The notes under the pieces: generated by a model | Databases searched by the model: none | What the model was told of the DNA's origin: nothing | Seen by the model: only the letters and a program-made list of their open reading frames with translations | DNA from: Aequorivita todarodis | GTDB lineage: Bacteria; Bacteroidota; Bacteroidia; Flavobacteriales; Flavobacteriaceae | DNA: 64,000 bases | Assembly: GCF_028561335.1 (NCBI RefSeq) | Contig: NZ_JAQQTG010000050.1 | Location: 1-64,000 of the forward strand | Direction of reading: 5' to 3' | Shown: positions 17,859-25,781 of the stretch, in pieces | How positions within the stretch are numbered: the first letter of the stretch is position 1 | Layout: every line of letters begins with the position of its first letter | Translations under genes and position numbers: made by a program

Positions 17859-18818
17859 CTAACCAAACAGTTTTTGCCAGAGAGAAGGTTTTTTGGGAGT
17901 TGCCGTTTCATCCGTTTTTATGGAAACTTCAGGTGCTGTTTCAATTTCTTCCTCTGAAATCACGGGAGGTTTCCCCATATTGGACTTAGCTTCCGCTTCC
18001 TTCGTAATTTTGCTTTCCCAATTTATGTATTCCTCTGAGAAAATAATGTCCTCAAAGAGATATTTTACATCATCGGAATATGCTTTGCGGTCTTCCCTGA
18101 AATGGGCAATATCCTCTTCATCTGGCAAAAACCCGCTGCTTTTGCGGTGATAGGCTTTGAAGGCAGGAATGCTTTGGTTTTTAAATAACGAATGGATATA
18201 GTCAAAAGTTCTTTCCAGCTCCCCCAAACGCTGCAATATGCCCACTATGGCCTTGGATATTTTTGGCTGCCACTCATTTATCGAGGGGCCGAAGAGATTT
18301 TGGGCTTTGGTTAATTTTAGTACGGCTTCTTCCAGCTTGTCCTTTTCATTAAAAGTCAGGGCCATTGCCTTGGCGGACATGTAGTTTAGCTCCGCGAGAT
18401 AAATTATCAAAACAAATTTATCGGGGTAGCTGGAGAATATTTTGTCCCGGTCCACAGCTGCGTCAATTTTTTGTTTGGCAAATTCTTCAATCTGTTTGTC
18501 CACCAATGTGTTGAATTTCGGCAAAAGTTGTTCCCGATATGCGGGGGTTTTTATTTCAGAAAAGAACGAATAAAAAATAGTGATGTTGGCAAAGGAACGT
18601 TCAAAATATTTTGGCCGGTCCGGGGTCAGCTTTTGCTGTTCATCAAAAATCGCCTCGCATTTTTCTAAAAATTGCCGCTCGTTGCTTTTCTCCGGAAGAA
18701 TGCTTAGCTGTTCCCAATTGGAAAGGCAGTAGCCGCATTTGTAATGCCCTGGCTCGGTCTCAGAGTACGATGAGGTTGCGCCGCAGGCGGGGCATTGAAT
18801 TCTATTTAATAGTTCCAT
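17859..18818 (-). CDS. zinc-ribbon protein of unknown function
   Basis: A 319-residue, predicted cytosolic protein. Near the N-terminus is a zinc-ribbon, CPACG (9-13) paired with CGYC about 15 residues later. The remainder is mainly helical with no membrane segment, and the last 50 residues are Pro/Glu/Thr-rich and probably disordered, ending in KKPSLWQKLFG. I do not recognise the family. The gene lies between mutY and ssb, a position usually empty or short in relatives, on the same strand with gaps of 59 and 104 bp. Confidence 0.7.
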   Translation of the reverse strand: MELLNRIQCPACGATSSYSETEPGHYKCGYCLSNWEQLSILPEKSNERQFLEKCEAIFDEQQKLTPDRPKYFERSFANITIFYSFFSEIKTPAYREQLLPKFNTLVDKQIEEFAKQKIDAAVDRDKIFSSYPDKFVLIIYLAELNYMSAKAMALTFNEKDKLEEAVLKLTKAQNLFGPSINEWQPKISKAIVGILQRLGELERTFDYIHSLFKNQSIPAFKAYHRKSSGFLPDEEDIAHFREDRKAYSDDVKYLFEDIIFSEEYINWESKITKEAEAKSNMGKPPVISEEEIETAPEVSIKTDETATPKKPSLWQKLFG

Positions 18819-18877
18819 AGCTTTTTCAGAAATGTTAAAGATACATTATAATGTAGATTTTTGCCGTTTAAATCGTG

Positions 18878-19942
18878 TCAGTAGTTCTCAAAAAACTCCG
18901 AAACAAAATTTGCAATCAACACGGGCACGGCATAGCTTTCTATTTCTGAAATGGCGACGGAGCTTTCGGTTTCGTCAAAAGTTTCAATGATCCAAAAACG
19001 TGTGTTGAGATGCTGGTGCGAAAGTTTGTGCACCACAGCCTCTTGATTATAAAGTGAAATGTTCCGAATGTTTATTTTTTCGGAAAAATCTTGGAACTGT
19101 GGAAGTTTTTTCAATTCTGAAACCTCTATTTCTTTTGAAGTTTCAATCAGCGGAAACTCATATAGTTTGTGCCAAATTCCTTTTCCGTTGCGCTGTTGCA
19201 AAACAGTTCGCTCGTTTTCCGAAAGTATTACCAAGTAGTTGAAAAACCTTTGCTTTACGGGCTTCGATTTAATTTTTACGGGAAGTTCCGCCACCTTTTT
19301 CTGCTGAAAGGCTATGCAGCTGCCATTGAAAATGCAGTTTTCGCAATCGGGGTTTTGCGGTACACAGTAACGCGCGCCGAACTCCATAATGGCTTGGTTG
19401 AAGGTGCCGGGCCGTTTTTTGTCAATCAATTGTTGCGCAAGAGCCTTAAATTCCCTTTGTCCGGCGGTGGAATTTATGGGAGTGGAAATTCCAAAAAACC
19501 GGGAAAGCACGCGATACACATTGCCATCAACCACGGCCTCGGGCTGGTTGAAGGAGATGCTTGCAATGGCGCTGGCGGTATAATCTCCCACGCCTTTCAG
19601 CTTCAGCAAATCCTTATAATTGTTTGGGAAAACACCGTTCATTTCATCGGCAACCCTTTTTGCGGTAGCGTGCAGGTTTCTTGCACGGGAGTAATAGCCC
19701 AAGCCTTGCCATAGTTTTAAAACTTCATCTTCGGGAGCGCTGGCCAGATCTTCCACTTTCGGAAAAGTTTCCACAAATTTCAAATAGTAGGGCAAACCTT
19801 GCAGAACGCGGGTTTGCTGCAGCATGATTTCGGAAAGCCAAATATGGTACGGATTTGTGGTATTTCGCCACGGCAAGTCGCGCTTGTTTCGTAAATACCA
19901 CGTAATGAGTTTGTTGGAAAAACGAGGGGCTGTTTTGGGCAT
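18878..19942 (-). CDS. mutY: A/G-specific adenine DNA glycosylase
   Basis: A 354-residue base-excision repair enzyme that removes adenine opposite 8-oxoguanine. The catalytic Glu38 is in LSEIMLQQTRV. The helix-hairpin-helix is LLKLKGVGDYTASAIASIS, and the catalytic Asp lies in AVVDGNVYRVL. The [4Fe-4S] loop has four Cys in CVPQNPDCENCIFNGSC, and the C-terminal 120 residues form a NUDIX-like domain that reads 8-oxoG. It is divergent from the HU gene, with the HU promoter in the 127-bp gap. Confidence 0.95.
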   Translation of the reverse strand: MPKTAPRFSNKLITWYLRNKRDLPWRNTTNPYHIWLSEIMLQQTRVLQGLPYYLKFVETFPKVEDLASAPEDEVLKLWQGLGYYSRARNLHATAKRVADEMNGVFPNNYKDLLKLKGVGDYTASAIASISFNQPEAVVDGNVYRVLSRFFGISTPINSTAGQREFKALAQQLIDKKRPGTFNQAIMEFGARYCVPQNPDCENCIFNGSCIAFQQKKVAELPVKIKSKPVKQRFFNYLVILSENERTVLQQRNGKGIWHKLYEFPLIETSKEIEVSELKKLPQFQDFSEKINIRNISLYNQEAVVHKLSHQHLNTRFWIIETFDETESSVAISEIESYAVPVLIANFVSEFFENY

Positions 19943-19988
19943 TGGGTAAAATTAATCTATATCCCTTTAAATTTTAAAGGATTAAGGT

Positions 19989-20020
19989 TTGAATTATTGA
20001 TTTTAAAATATGTATATTTG
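19989..20020 (+). promoter_or_regulatory. HU gene promoter
   Basis: TTG at 19989-19991 and TATATTTG at 20013-20020 with a 21-nt spacer, a full match to the Bacteroidota consensus. The ATG follows 49 nt downstream. Confidence 0.75.
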
Positions 20021-20069
20021 CGGTCTTAAAAAAATCTAGTAAAAGAAAATTAATTAAAATTTAAAAGTA

Positions 20070-20360
20070 ATGACGAAAGCAGATATCGTAGCGAAGATTT
20101 CAGAAAAATTAGGAATGGAAAAGAATGAGGTACAAGCTACAGTTGAGACCTTTATGGAAGAAGTAAAAAATTCTCTGGAAGGTGGTGACAACGTGTATTT
20201 AAGAGGTTTTGGAAGCTTTATCATCAAAACGAGAGCTGAAAAAACAGGAAGAAACATTTCAAAAAACACAACAATCAAAATACCAGCCCACAACATCCCG
20301 GCCTTTAAACCTGCAAAAGTTTTTGTTGAAGGGGTAAAGACCAACGTGGACGTAAAATAA
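20070..20360 (+). CDS. HU-family DNA-binding protein
   Basis: A 96-residue histone-like protein. MTKADIVAKISEKLGMEKNE begins the helical dimerisation domain, GDNVYLRGFGSFIIKTRAEK and the arm sequence NISKNTTIKIPAHNIPAFKP follow, and the Pro in IPAHN is at the DNA-kinking position. It bends and compacts DNA. The 30-residue basic protein gene lies 45 bp downstream on the same strand and shares its terminator, so both are probably one transcript. Confidence 0.95.
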   Translation: MTKADIVAKISEKLGMEKNEVQATVETFMEEVKNSLEGGDNVYLRGFGSFIIKTRAEKTGRNISKNTTIKIPAHNIPAFKPAKVFVEGVKTNVDVK

Positions 20361-20405
20361 TTCTAACCCGTTCCACTTTGTTGGAGCATTAAAAAAAACT
20401 TTAGT

Positions 20406-20498
20406 ATGCCAAGTGGTAAAAAAAGAAAAAGACATAAGGTAGCGACCCACAAGCGTAAAAAGCGTCGTCGCGCTAACCGCCACAAAAAGAAAAAGTAG
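20406..20498 (+). CDS. 30-residue Lys/Arg-rich basic protein
   Basis: A very small ORF: MPSGKKRKRHKVATHKRKKR and ten further residues, ending in KKKK. More than half the residues are Lys or Arg. I recall near-identical short proteins next to HU genes across Flavobacteriaceae, which argues for a real gene. The composition suggests an RNA- or ribosome-binding protein. Flavobacterium ribosomes contain an extra small protein (bL38), but I cannot tell from sequence whether this is it. The stop codon lies in the first arm of the terminator. Confidence 0.75.
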   Translation: MPSGKKRKRHKVATHKRKKRRRANRHKKKK

Positions 20499-20517
20499 TT
20501 TCTAAACTACTTTTTCT
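20491..20517 (+). terminator. terminator of the HU/basic protein transcript
   Basis: AAGTAGTT and AACTACTT arms around a four-base loop followed by a T-rich stretch. The left arm includes the stop codon of the 30-residue protein. Confidence 0.85.
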
Positions 20518-20717
20518 GTTTTAAAAGTATTTTGGGAATGATGCCTTTTTGGCGCCATTTCCGAATAAAACAAACGAAAAATCGTTCTTTGAAAATGAAA
20601 TTGCAGCAGCCGGCTTTTGGTTTGGGTGCAGTTTCGCCGGATTTTTATATAAAATCTGTGAAAAATATTGTTTAATGAGTTCCGGATTTTTCTTCGGAAC
20701 AACAAAATTAATGTAAC

Positions 20718-22262
20718 GTGAACTACGAATTATTTATTAGGTCCGGTTCACAAGAAGTTGATTTTGCCCTTTTAAAGGATGGAAAGCTAATAGAGCTCCA
20801 CAAAGAGGAAGAGGACAACAATTTTACGGTTGGCGACATATTTCTTGCCAAAATACGTAAAACGGTCCCGGGCTTAAACGCCGCCTTTGTGAACGTGGGC
20901 TACGAGAAAGATGGTTTTTTGCACTATCACGATCTCGGGCCAAAAGTGCTTTCGCAATTGAAATTTGTGAAAAGCGTGAGCTCCGGTAAGTTAAAGGATT
21001 ATTCCTTAACTAATTTTCCATTCGAAAAAGAGATTGATAAGCACGGCAACCTAAACGATGCCTTAAAGAGCAATCAATCCATTTTGGTTCAAATTGTAAA
21101 AGAACCCATTTCCACCAAAGGGCCACGTATAAGCTCCGAGCTTTCCATAGCCGGAAGATATATTGTTTTGGTCCCGTTTTCAGACCGCGTCTCCGTTTCG
21201 CAAAAAATAGAGAGCAATGAAGAAAAGGACAGGTTAAAACGCTTGATAACGAGCATTAAGCCCAAAGGATTTGGCGTAATAATAAGAACCGTTGCCGAGG
21301 GCAAAAAAGTAGCAGAACTGGACAAAGATTTACAGAACCTTACCGAACGCTGGACGGCGATGTGTAAGAAGCTACAAGGGGCGCACCACCCTTCAAAAGT
21401 GCTGAGCGAGCTAAACAGGGGAGCATCCATCATCCGCGATATGTTTAACGATTCATTCTCCGCAATACATATTGACGATGAAAACCTTTACTTGCAAATA
21501 AAAGATTATGTGCAGGAAATTGCACCGAAAAAAGAAAATATCGTTAAGTTCTATGACTCCAATGTTCCGATTTTTGAGAAATTCGGAATTGAACGGCAGA
21601 TTAAAACTTCCTTCGGGAAAACGGTATCAGGCAGCAAAGGCGCTTACCTGGTAATTGAACACACCGAAGCCATGCACGTGATAGACGTGAACAGCGGTAA
21701 CCGAAGCAACAAGCAGAAAACACAGGAAGGCACAGCGCTGGAAGTGAATATGATTGCAGCCAGCGAGGTGGCAAGACAGCTAAGGTTGCGCGATATGGGT
21801 GGAATTATTGTGGTGGACTTTATTGATTTGGCAAACGCCAATCACCGCAAGCAGCTCTATAACCACCTTCGCGAAGAAATGAAGGACGATAGGGCAAAGC
21901 ACAAAATTCTCCCGCCGAGCAAATTCGGGCTGATACAGATAACCCGCCAACGGGTTAGGCCAGAGATGAACATCAAGACCCGGGAAGAAGATCCCAGCAA
22001 TGTGATAGACGGGGAGATTGAAGCGCCTATAATTGTTGTTAATAGAATAAACGAAGAGGTAAAGCGTCTTTTCGCAAAAGACTATAAAAAGATAACGCTC
22101 AATACGCATCCTTTTATAGCGGCCTTTTTAACCAAGGGCTTCCCAAGTATTCGCACCAAATGGTTTTTGGAGCACAAGAAATGGGTAAAAATACAACCTC
22201 GCGATGCCTATACGTATCTCGAATATCACTTTCACGACAAAGATGGTGAATTGATAAAATAA
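20718..22262 (+). CDS. rng: ribonuclease E/G family protein (RNase G)
   Basis: A 514-residue endoribonuclease of the RNase G type: an S1-like RNA-binding region near 38-120 (FTVGDIFLAKIRKTVPGLNA AFV-type strand pattern), followed by the catalytic core, with metal-ligand acidic residues expected in AMHVIDVNSG and IIVVDFIDLA. It lacks the long C-terminal scaffold of RNase E. It matures rRNA and degrades mRNA. Start is GTG at 20718, giving MNYELFIRSGSQEVDFALLK. A strong terminator follows. Confidence 0.9.
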   Translation: MNYELFIRSGSQEVDFALLKDGKLIELHKEEEDNNFTVGDIFLAKIRKTVPGLNAAFVNVGYEKDGFLHYHDLGPKVLSQLKFVKSVSSGKLKDYSLTNFPFEKEIDKHGNLNDALKSNQSILVQIVKEPISTKGPRISSELSIAGRYIVLVPFSDRVSVSQKIESNEEKDRLKRLITSIKPKGFGVIIRTVAEGKKVAELDKDLQNLTERWTAMCKKLQGAHHPSKVLSELNRGASIIRDMFNDSFSAIHIDDENLYLQIKDYVQEIAPKKENIVKFYDSNVPIFEKFGIERQIKTSFGKTVSGSKGAYLVIEHTEAMHVIDVNSGNRSNKQKTQEGTALEVNMIAASEVARQLRLRDMGGIIVVDFIDLANANHRKQLYNHLREEMKDDRAKHKILPPSKFGLIQITRQRVRPEMNIKTREEDPSNVIDGEIEAPIIVVNRINEEVKRLFAKDYKKITLNTHPFIAAFLTKGFPSIRTKWFLEHKKWVKIQPRDAYTYLEYHFHDKDGELIK

Positions 22263-22264
22263 CC

Positions 22265-22305
22265 AAAACCCCTTTTGAAGACTTGCTTCGGAAGGGGTTT
22301 TTTTT
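22265..22305 (+). terminator. rng terminator
   Basis: AAAACCCCTT and AAGGGGTTTT arms around a 17-nt loop and followed by further T residues, three bases after the rng stop. Confidence 0.9.
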
Positions 22306-22315
22306 GTGTCCCACC

Positions 22316-22368
22316 CCTGCCTGCCTATCGGCATGGCAGGCAGGCCCAACCCCTCCCAAAGGGAGGAG
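22316..22368. repeat. REP-like GC-rich hairpins
   Basis: A 10-bp perfect stem, CCTGCCTGCC with GGCAGGCAGG (22316-22344), followed by a second hairpin of the CCCTCCC/GGGAGG type. Parts of both recur at 47696-47769 and 50358-50460. Confidence 0.75.
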
Positions 22369-22519
22369 GACTATCTATATTTAATAATAATATCGAAGGA
22401 AGAATTTTCAAATTTTAGCCGAAACCGTCGTGGTTCGTGCAGCGAAGCGGTCTTGGTTCTTGTTTCTTTTCTGCGGAAGTAAAAAGTTTTATCTTCACAT
22501 AAAAATTTGTAAACGGACT

Positions 22520-22996
22520 TTGAACACCCACAAAACATACACCGTTGATGAAGCTACCAAGCGAATGGAGCGCTACTGCGCGTACCAAGAGCGTTGCCAT
22601 AAGGAAGTGCACCAAAAACTGTATGAAATGCGGATGATTCCCGAAGCGGTGGACCAAATAGTCGATCATTTGTTGCGAAACAATTTTTTAAATGAAACCC
22701 GCTTTGCACAGGCCTTTGCCCGGGGAAAGTTCAGAACGAAGCAATGGGGAAGAAGCAGAATTGTAAACGAATTGAAGCGGCGCGAAATCTCAAAATTCAA
22801 CATTCAGATCGCCCTAAAGGAAATACCCGATTCCGAATACTATAAAACCTTTGAAGCCCTTGCGGAAAAGCGTTTGCGGCAATTGGCCTCGGAAAAAAAC
22901 CTTCAGAAAAAGCGGAAAAAACTGGCGGATTATCTTTTTTATCGCGGTTGGGAAGCTGATTTGGTTTATGGGAAGGTAAGTGAGATTTTTAAATGA
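22520..22996 (+). CDS. recX: regulatory protein RecX
   Basis: A 158-residue helical protein that modulates RecA filaments. Recognisable parts are YTVDEATKRMERYCAYQERC near the N-terminus, RNNFLNETRFAQAFARGKFR, KQWGRSRIVNELKRREIS, and the C-terminal ADYLFYRGWEADLVYGKVSE. The frame is open to 22430, but those residues are unlike RecX; TTG at 22520 gives MNTHKTYTVDEA and a normal length. The last five codons lie inside a direct repeat whose second copy sits beyond the Fic gene, so the 3' end looks like an insertion site. Confidence 0.85.
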   Translation: MNTHKTYTVDEATKRMERYCAYQERCHKEVHQKLYEMRMIPEAVDQIVDHLLRNNFLNETRFAQAFARGKFRTKQWGRSRIVNELKRREISKFNIQIALKEIPDSEYYKTFEALAEKRLRQLASEKNLQKKRKKLADYLFYRGWEADLVYGKVSEIFK

Positions 22997-23039
22997 GATT
23001 TTTGCTTGGGCACGAGTTGCAAACTCGCGCCAGCGTGGG
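22978..23039 (+). repeat. direct repeat, copy 1 (recX 3' end and REP-like hairpin)
   Basis: About 60 bp nearly identical to 24314-24376. It runs from the last recX codons through the stop and into a hairpin with arms CGAGTT and AACTCG. The two copies enclose the Fic gene, about 1340 bp apart. Confidence 0.85.
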
Positions 23040-23081
23040 AAGTAAAATAGAGTCCAAAAGCAATAATGGAGAGATTGCATA

Positions 23082-24206
23082 TTAATTGAATATTTTCACA
23101 TACTCAGGAAACCAGTATTGTTTACCGCGTTTAGCGCCAGTTAACTCTTTAATAATTTCCAGTTGCTCAAGTTCTAATATCAATTTATATACTGATGGCA
23201 TCGATAAATTTGTTATTGTTTGGACTTTTTGGGCATCAACCAAAGGATGTTTGTACATATGGTTTATCACGTTTCTTCCATTATTCATCCTGCTTCCTAA
23301 TTTTTGAAGCTTTTCATCTACGTCTTTTTGCAGTTTTAAAATTTGATCAAATGTTTCGATGCCACTTTTAGCTGTTTCAATTACCCCTACAAGGAAGAAT
23401 TTAAACCATTGCTGTATATCGTTTTTCTCCCTAACTTTTGTCAAGTTATCATAATATAGAGTCCTGTTTCGTTCGAAGAAATCGGATAAATATAAAATTG
23501 GTTTTTTCAATATTTTTTTTTCTACCAAATATAAGGTTATCATCAACCTGCCAACCCTTCCGTTACCATCTAAAAACGGATGTATGGTTTCAAACTGATA
23601 ATGAATAAGGGCAATCTTTAATAAGTCTGGAAAAATAACTTCTTGATTGTGTGCGAAATTTTCCAAATCGCCCATTAATTCATTTATTTCAGATTTATTT
23701 GGAGGAATGAACACAGCATCTGAAATTGATGCGCCACCAATCCAATTTTGGCTACTTCTAAATTCACCAGGTATTTTATGTTTACCACGAACTCCTTGAA
23801 GTAGGATTTTATGCGTTTGTTTTATTAATCTTGAGGAAAATGGAATTTCCTCTAACCTTTTAATAGCCGTGTTTAAAGCTTCAATATAATTTTGTACTTC
23901 TTCCCAATCATCGCGCTTCTCTTCAGCAATATCTATTTTCTTTTGTAACGCTTCAGCGATGTTCGTTTTGGTTCCTTCTATTTTGCTCGATTGTGTAGCT
24001 TCCTTTAAAACGTGCATACTGATAAATAAGTCAATATTCGGAATGTAGTCAGAATACATATCCAACCTCCCTAATTGTCTATCTGCTTTACTTAATAAAC
24101 TAATAACCTCTATATCATCAAGTGACCATTGTCTATTAATTTTTTCAGGAAGAAAACTTTTAAAGCTACCTTGACTTATATATGTACCGGAATTAAAGTT
24201 TTTCAT
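23082..24206 (-). CDS. Fic family protein (AMP-transferase type, N-terminally inhibited)
   Basis: A 374-residue Fic protein. The active-site loop HPFLDGNGRVGR holds the catalytic His (His209 from the chosen start). Upstream, SSKIEG matches the (S/T)xxxE(G/N) inhibitory helix, placing it in the class with an N-terminal inhibitory motif. The C-terminal 70 residues resemble a winged helix (KVQTITNLSMPSVYKLILEL). Fic enzymes usually transfer AMP from ATP to proteins. ATG at 24206 is preferred over a TTG five codons upstream because the -7 promoter box overlaps that TTG. Recruited between recX and the three-gene cassette; AT-rich. Confidence 0.92.
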   Translation of the reverse strand: MKNFNSGTYISQGSFKSFLPEKINRQWSLDDIEVISLLSKADRQLGRLDMYSDYIPNIDLFISMHVLKEATQSSKIEGTKTNIAEALQKKIDIAEEKRDDWEEVQNYIEALNTAIKRLEEIPFSSRLIKQTHKILLQGVRGKHKIPGEFRSSQNWIGGASISDAVFIPPNKSEINELMGDLENFAHNQEVIFPDLLKIALIHYQFETIHPFLDGNGRVGRLMITLYLVEKKILKKPILYLSDFFERNRTLYYDNLTKVREKNDIQQWFKFFLVGVIETAKSGIETFDQILKLQKDVDEKLQKLGSRMNNGRNVINHMYKHPLVDAQKVQTITNLSMPSVYKLILELEQLEIIKELTGAKRGKQYWFPEYVKIFN

Positions 24207-24218
24207 CTTGTTTTTAGT

Positions 24219-24249
24219 CAAAGATAGTTCTTATTTAAGAAAATATCAA
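24219..24249 (-). promoter_or_regulatory. fic promoter
   Basis: Minus strand TTG (24249-24247), 20-nt spacer, TATCTTTG (24226-24219). The box ends 12 nt before the chosen ATG, so the transcript would have a very short leader. Confidence 0.7.
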
Positions 24250-24313
24250 AAAAATTAATTAACGTAGAATGTTATTTAAATAAATTCGCTAAAATTAAAT
24301 TAGAAGAGTGGAA

Positions 24314-24376
24314 AAGTGAGTGGGATTTTTAAATGAGATTTTGCTTGGGCACGAGTTGCAAACTCGCGCCAGTGGG
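24314..24376 (+). repeat. direct repeat, copy 2
   Basis: Second copy of the sequence at 22978-23039, with a three-base insertion and one base missing. It contains the recX-like tail codons (GTGAGT...ATTTTTAAATGA) outside any gene, followed by the same CGAGTT/AACTCG hairpin. Confidence 0.85.
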
Positions 24377-24453
24377 GTTGGCAAATCGTTTTTTTTAGCG
24401 TTATTGCTTTCTTAAAACTTGATTAATATTTTAACTAAATTCAAATAAAAACC

Positions 24454-24461
24454 TACATTTG
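24454..24461 (+). promoter_or_regulatory. -7 element before the three-gene cassette
   Basis: TACATTTG matches TAnnTTTG, 25 nt before the first ATG of the cassette. No TTG is found at the expected upstream distance, so the -33 half is weak or absent. Confidence 0.5.
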
Positions 24462-24486
24462 TAAATAAAACCATTTTTAAAATTAA

Positions 24487-25275
24487 ATGTTAGAATTTTT
24501 AAAGCCTATTTCTGAAAATCATTCGATTAGTAGAGCTGTAGCGTCAGTATTTATACCACAAGCTTTTTTAAAACCGCAAGATATCTTTGAAAAAATAAAG
24601 GAAGTTGAGGGTTTTAAAGGTTATCCTAAAAAAGGATTGTTGAAGGCAACAACCATTAATATTAATAATAACAATTTGGGAATTTCTAATGAACAGATTA
24701 GAGGTTTTATATTTGAAAGTTATGACGATAAAGGTTCGATAAATAATGTTTTTAAATTAGAAAACAGTAAAGAAAATCAGTCGATTCTGTCATTAGAGAA
24801 TAGGAAATATAAGGATTGGGAAACGTTTAAAAATCAGTTAGATTCTGATTTGAATTCGTTTTCTAGTATGAATGATTTCTATGTTGAAGCGATTAGTTTA
24901 AATTATAGAGATGAATTTATATGGACTGATAGGAACTCACCTATACCTGTGACTGACATATTTAATATTGATTCAGAGCTTTTAAACAAAAAGTTTTTAT
25001 CTTCTAAAAATGGAACTTTAGTTTTAATTTCTCAAGGAAATGAGGAAGGTGGTTTTACGTATGAAGAAAAAACTGAAATATCTTTCAATAATGATATTAA
25101 AAGAATAATAATTGACCATCAATACGCTCAAAGGTTTGGTGATATAAAATTATTTAGTACCTTAAACGAACATAAGAATTTTAGCTCCCTTTATGATTCA
25201 GCACATTTGGAGAACAAAAAAATTCTTAAAGATATATTGACAGTAGATAGTCAGAATTTAATAAAATTAAAGTAA
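24487..25275 (+). CDS. TIGR04255-like protein, first gene of three-gene cassette
   Basis: A 262-residue soluble protein, with no signal peptide or membrane segment. The order of elements recalls the sporadically distributed TIGR04255 family: SISRAVASVFIP near the N-terminus, LSLENRKYKDWETFKNQL in the middle, then YVEAISLNYRDEFIW, and a C-terminal helix DSAHLENKKILKDIL. No catalytic motif is visible, and the molecular role of the family is unknown to me. The gene is very AT-rich and rich in Asn/Lys/Ser against its neighbours, suggesting transfer. The next gene begins two bases after its stop. Confidence 0.55.
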   Translation: MLEFLKPISENHSISRAVASVFIPQAFLKPQDIFEKIKEVEGFKGYPKKGLLKATTININNNNLGISNEQIRGFIFESYDDKGSINNVFKLENSKENQSILSLENRKYKDWETFKNQLDSDLNSFSSMNDFYVEAISLNYRDEFIWTDRNSPIPVTDIFNIDSELLNKKFLSSKNGTLVLISQGNEEGGFTYEEKTEISFNNDIKRIIIDHQYAQRFGDIKLFSTLNEHKNFSSLYDSAHLENKKILKDILTVDSQNLIKLK

Positions 25276-25277
25276 TT

Positions 25278-25781
25278 ATGGCATTATTAACTAGTTTGTT
25301 TACTTTAAATCCAGAAGTTGAAAAGTTCAGTTTTTTAAATCGAAGCAATATCGAAATGGAAAATATATATCTTGAAGAAGAAGTTGTTGATTTGAAAAAT
25401 ACTTATCACTTTACTGGGATTATAAGTAATGAAAAGGCAGATTTTTTGAAAAGTCAGATTTTAGATTTTTTCAAATCAGCTGATGCAGACGTTAAAATAT
25501 CTGCGGATGTTCTATCACAATGTTATTCTTTTATTGATAATCTTTATCCTAGTGTTTTGGAACAATTAGAAATTGATGATGTATATAGTACCTCTTATGG
25601 AACTGTTGTGTTTGATTGGGAAAAGGATGTGGATAATGTTTTTTCATTAGAAATTGGTGCCAAAGAAATTGGATATTTTATTGAAGTAAACGGAACTGAT
25701 GATAAACAAGTAGATTCATTAATATTAGATGAATCTGAAAATGAATTATTACAAGATTTATCTAGCTTTTTATCAGTTTAA
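25278..25781 (+). CDS. unrecognised protein, second gene of cassette
   Basis: 167 residues, acidic, without signal peptide, membrane helix or recognisable motif. The sequence suggests alternating strands and helices, with a segment GTVVFDWEKDVDNVFSLEIG that looks like an antiparallel sheet. It lies two bases after the first gene and directly abuts the third (TAA then ATG), so the three are surely co-transcribed and probably made in fixed ratio. No function can be assigned from sequence. Confidence that it is a real gene is high from the spacing. Confidence 0.75.
   Translation: MALLTSLFTLNPEVEKFSFLNRSNIEMENIYLEEEVVDLKNTYHFTGIISNEKADFLKSQILDFFKSADADVKISADVLSQCYSFIDNLYPSVLEQLEIDDVYSTSYGTVVFDWEKDVDNVFSLEIGAKEIGYFIEVNGTDDKQVDSLILDESENELLQDLSSFLSV

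Noticed and set aside
22430-22519. Upstream GTG start for recX
   Set aside because: The extra 30 residues are unlike RecX; TTG at 22520 gives the normal N-terminus.
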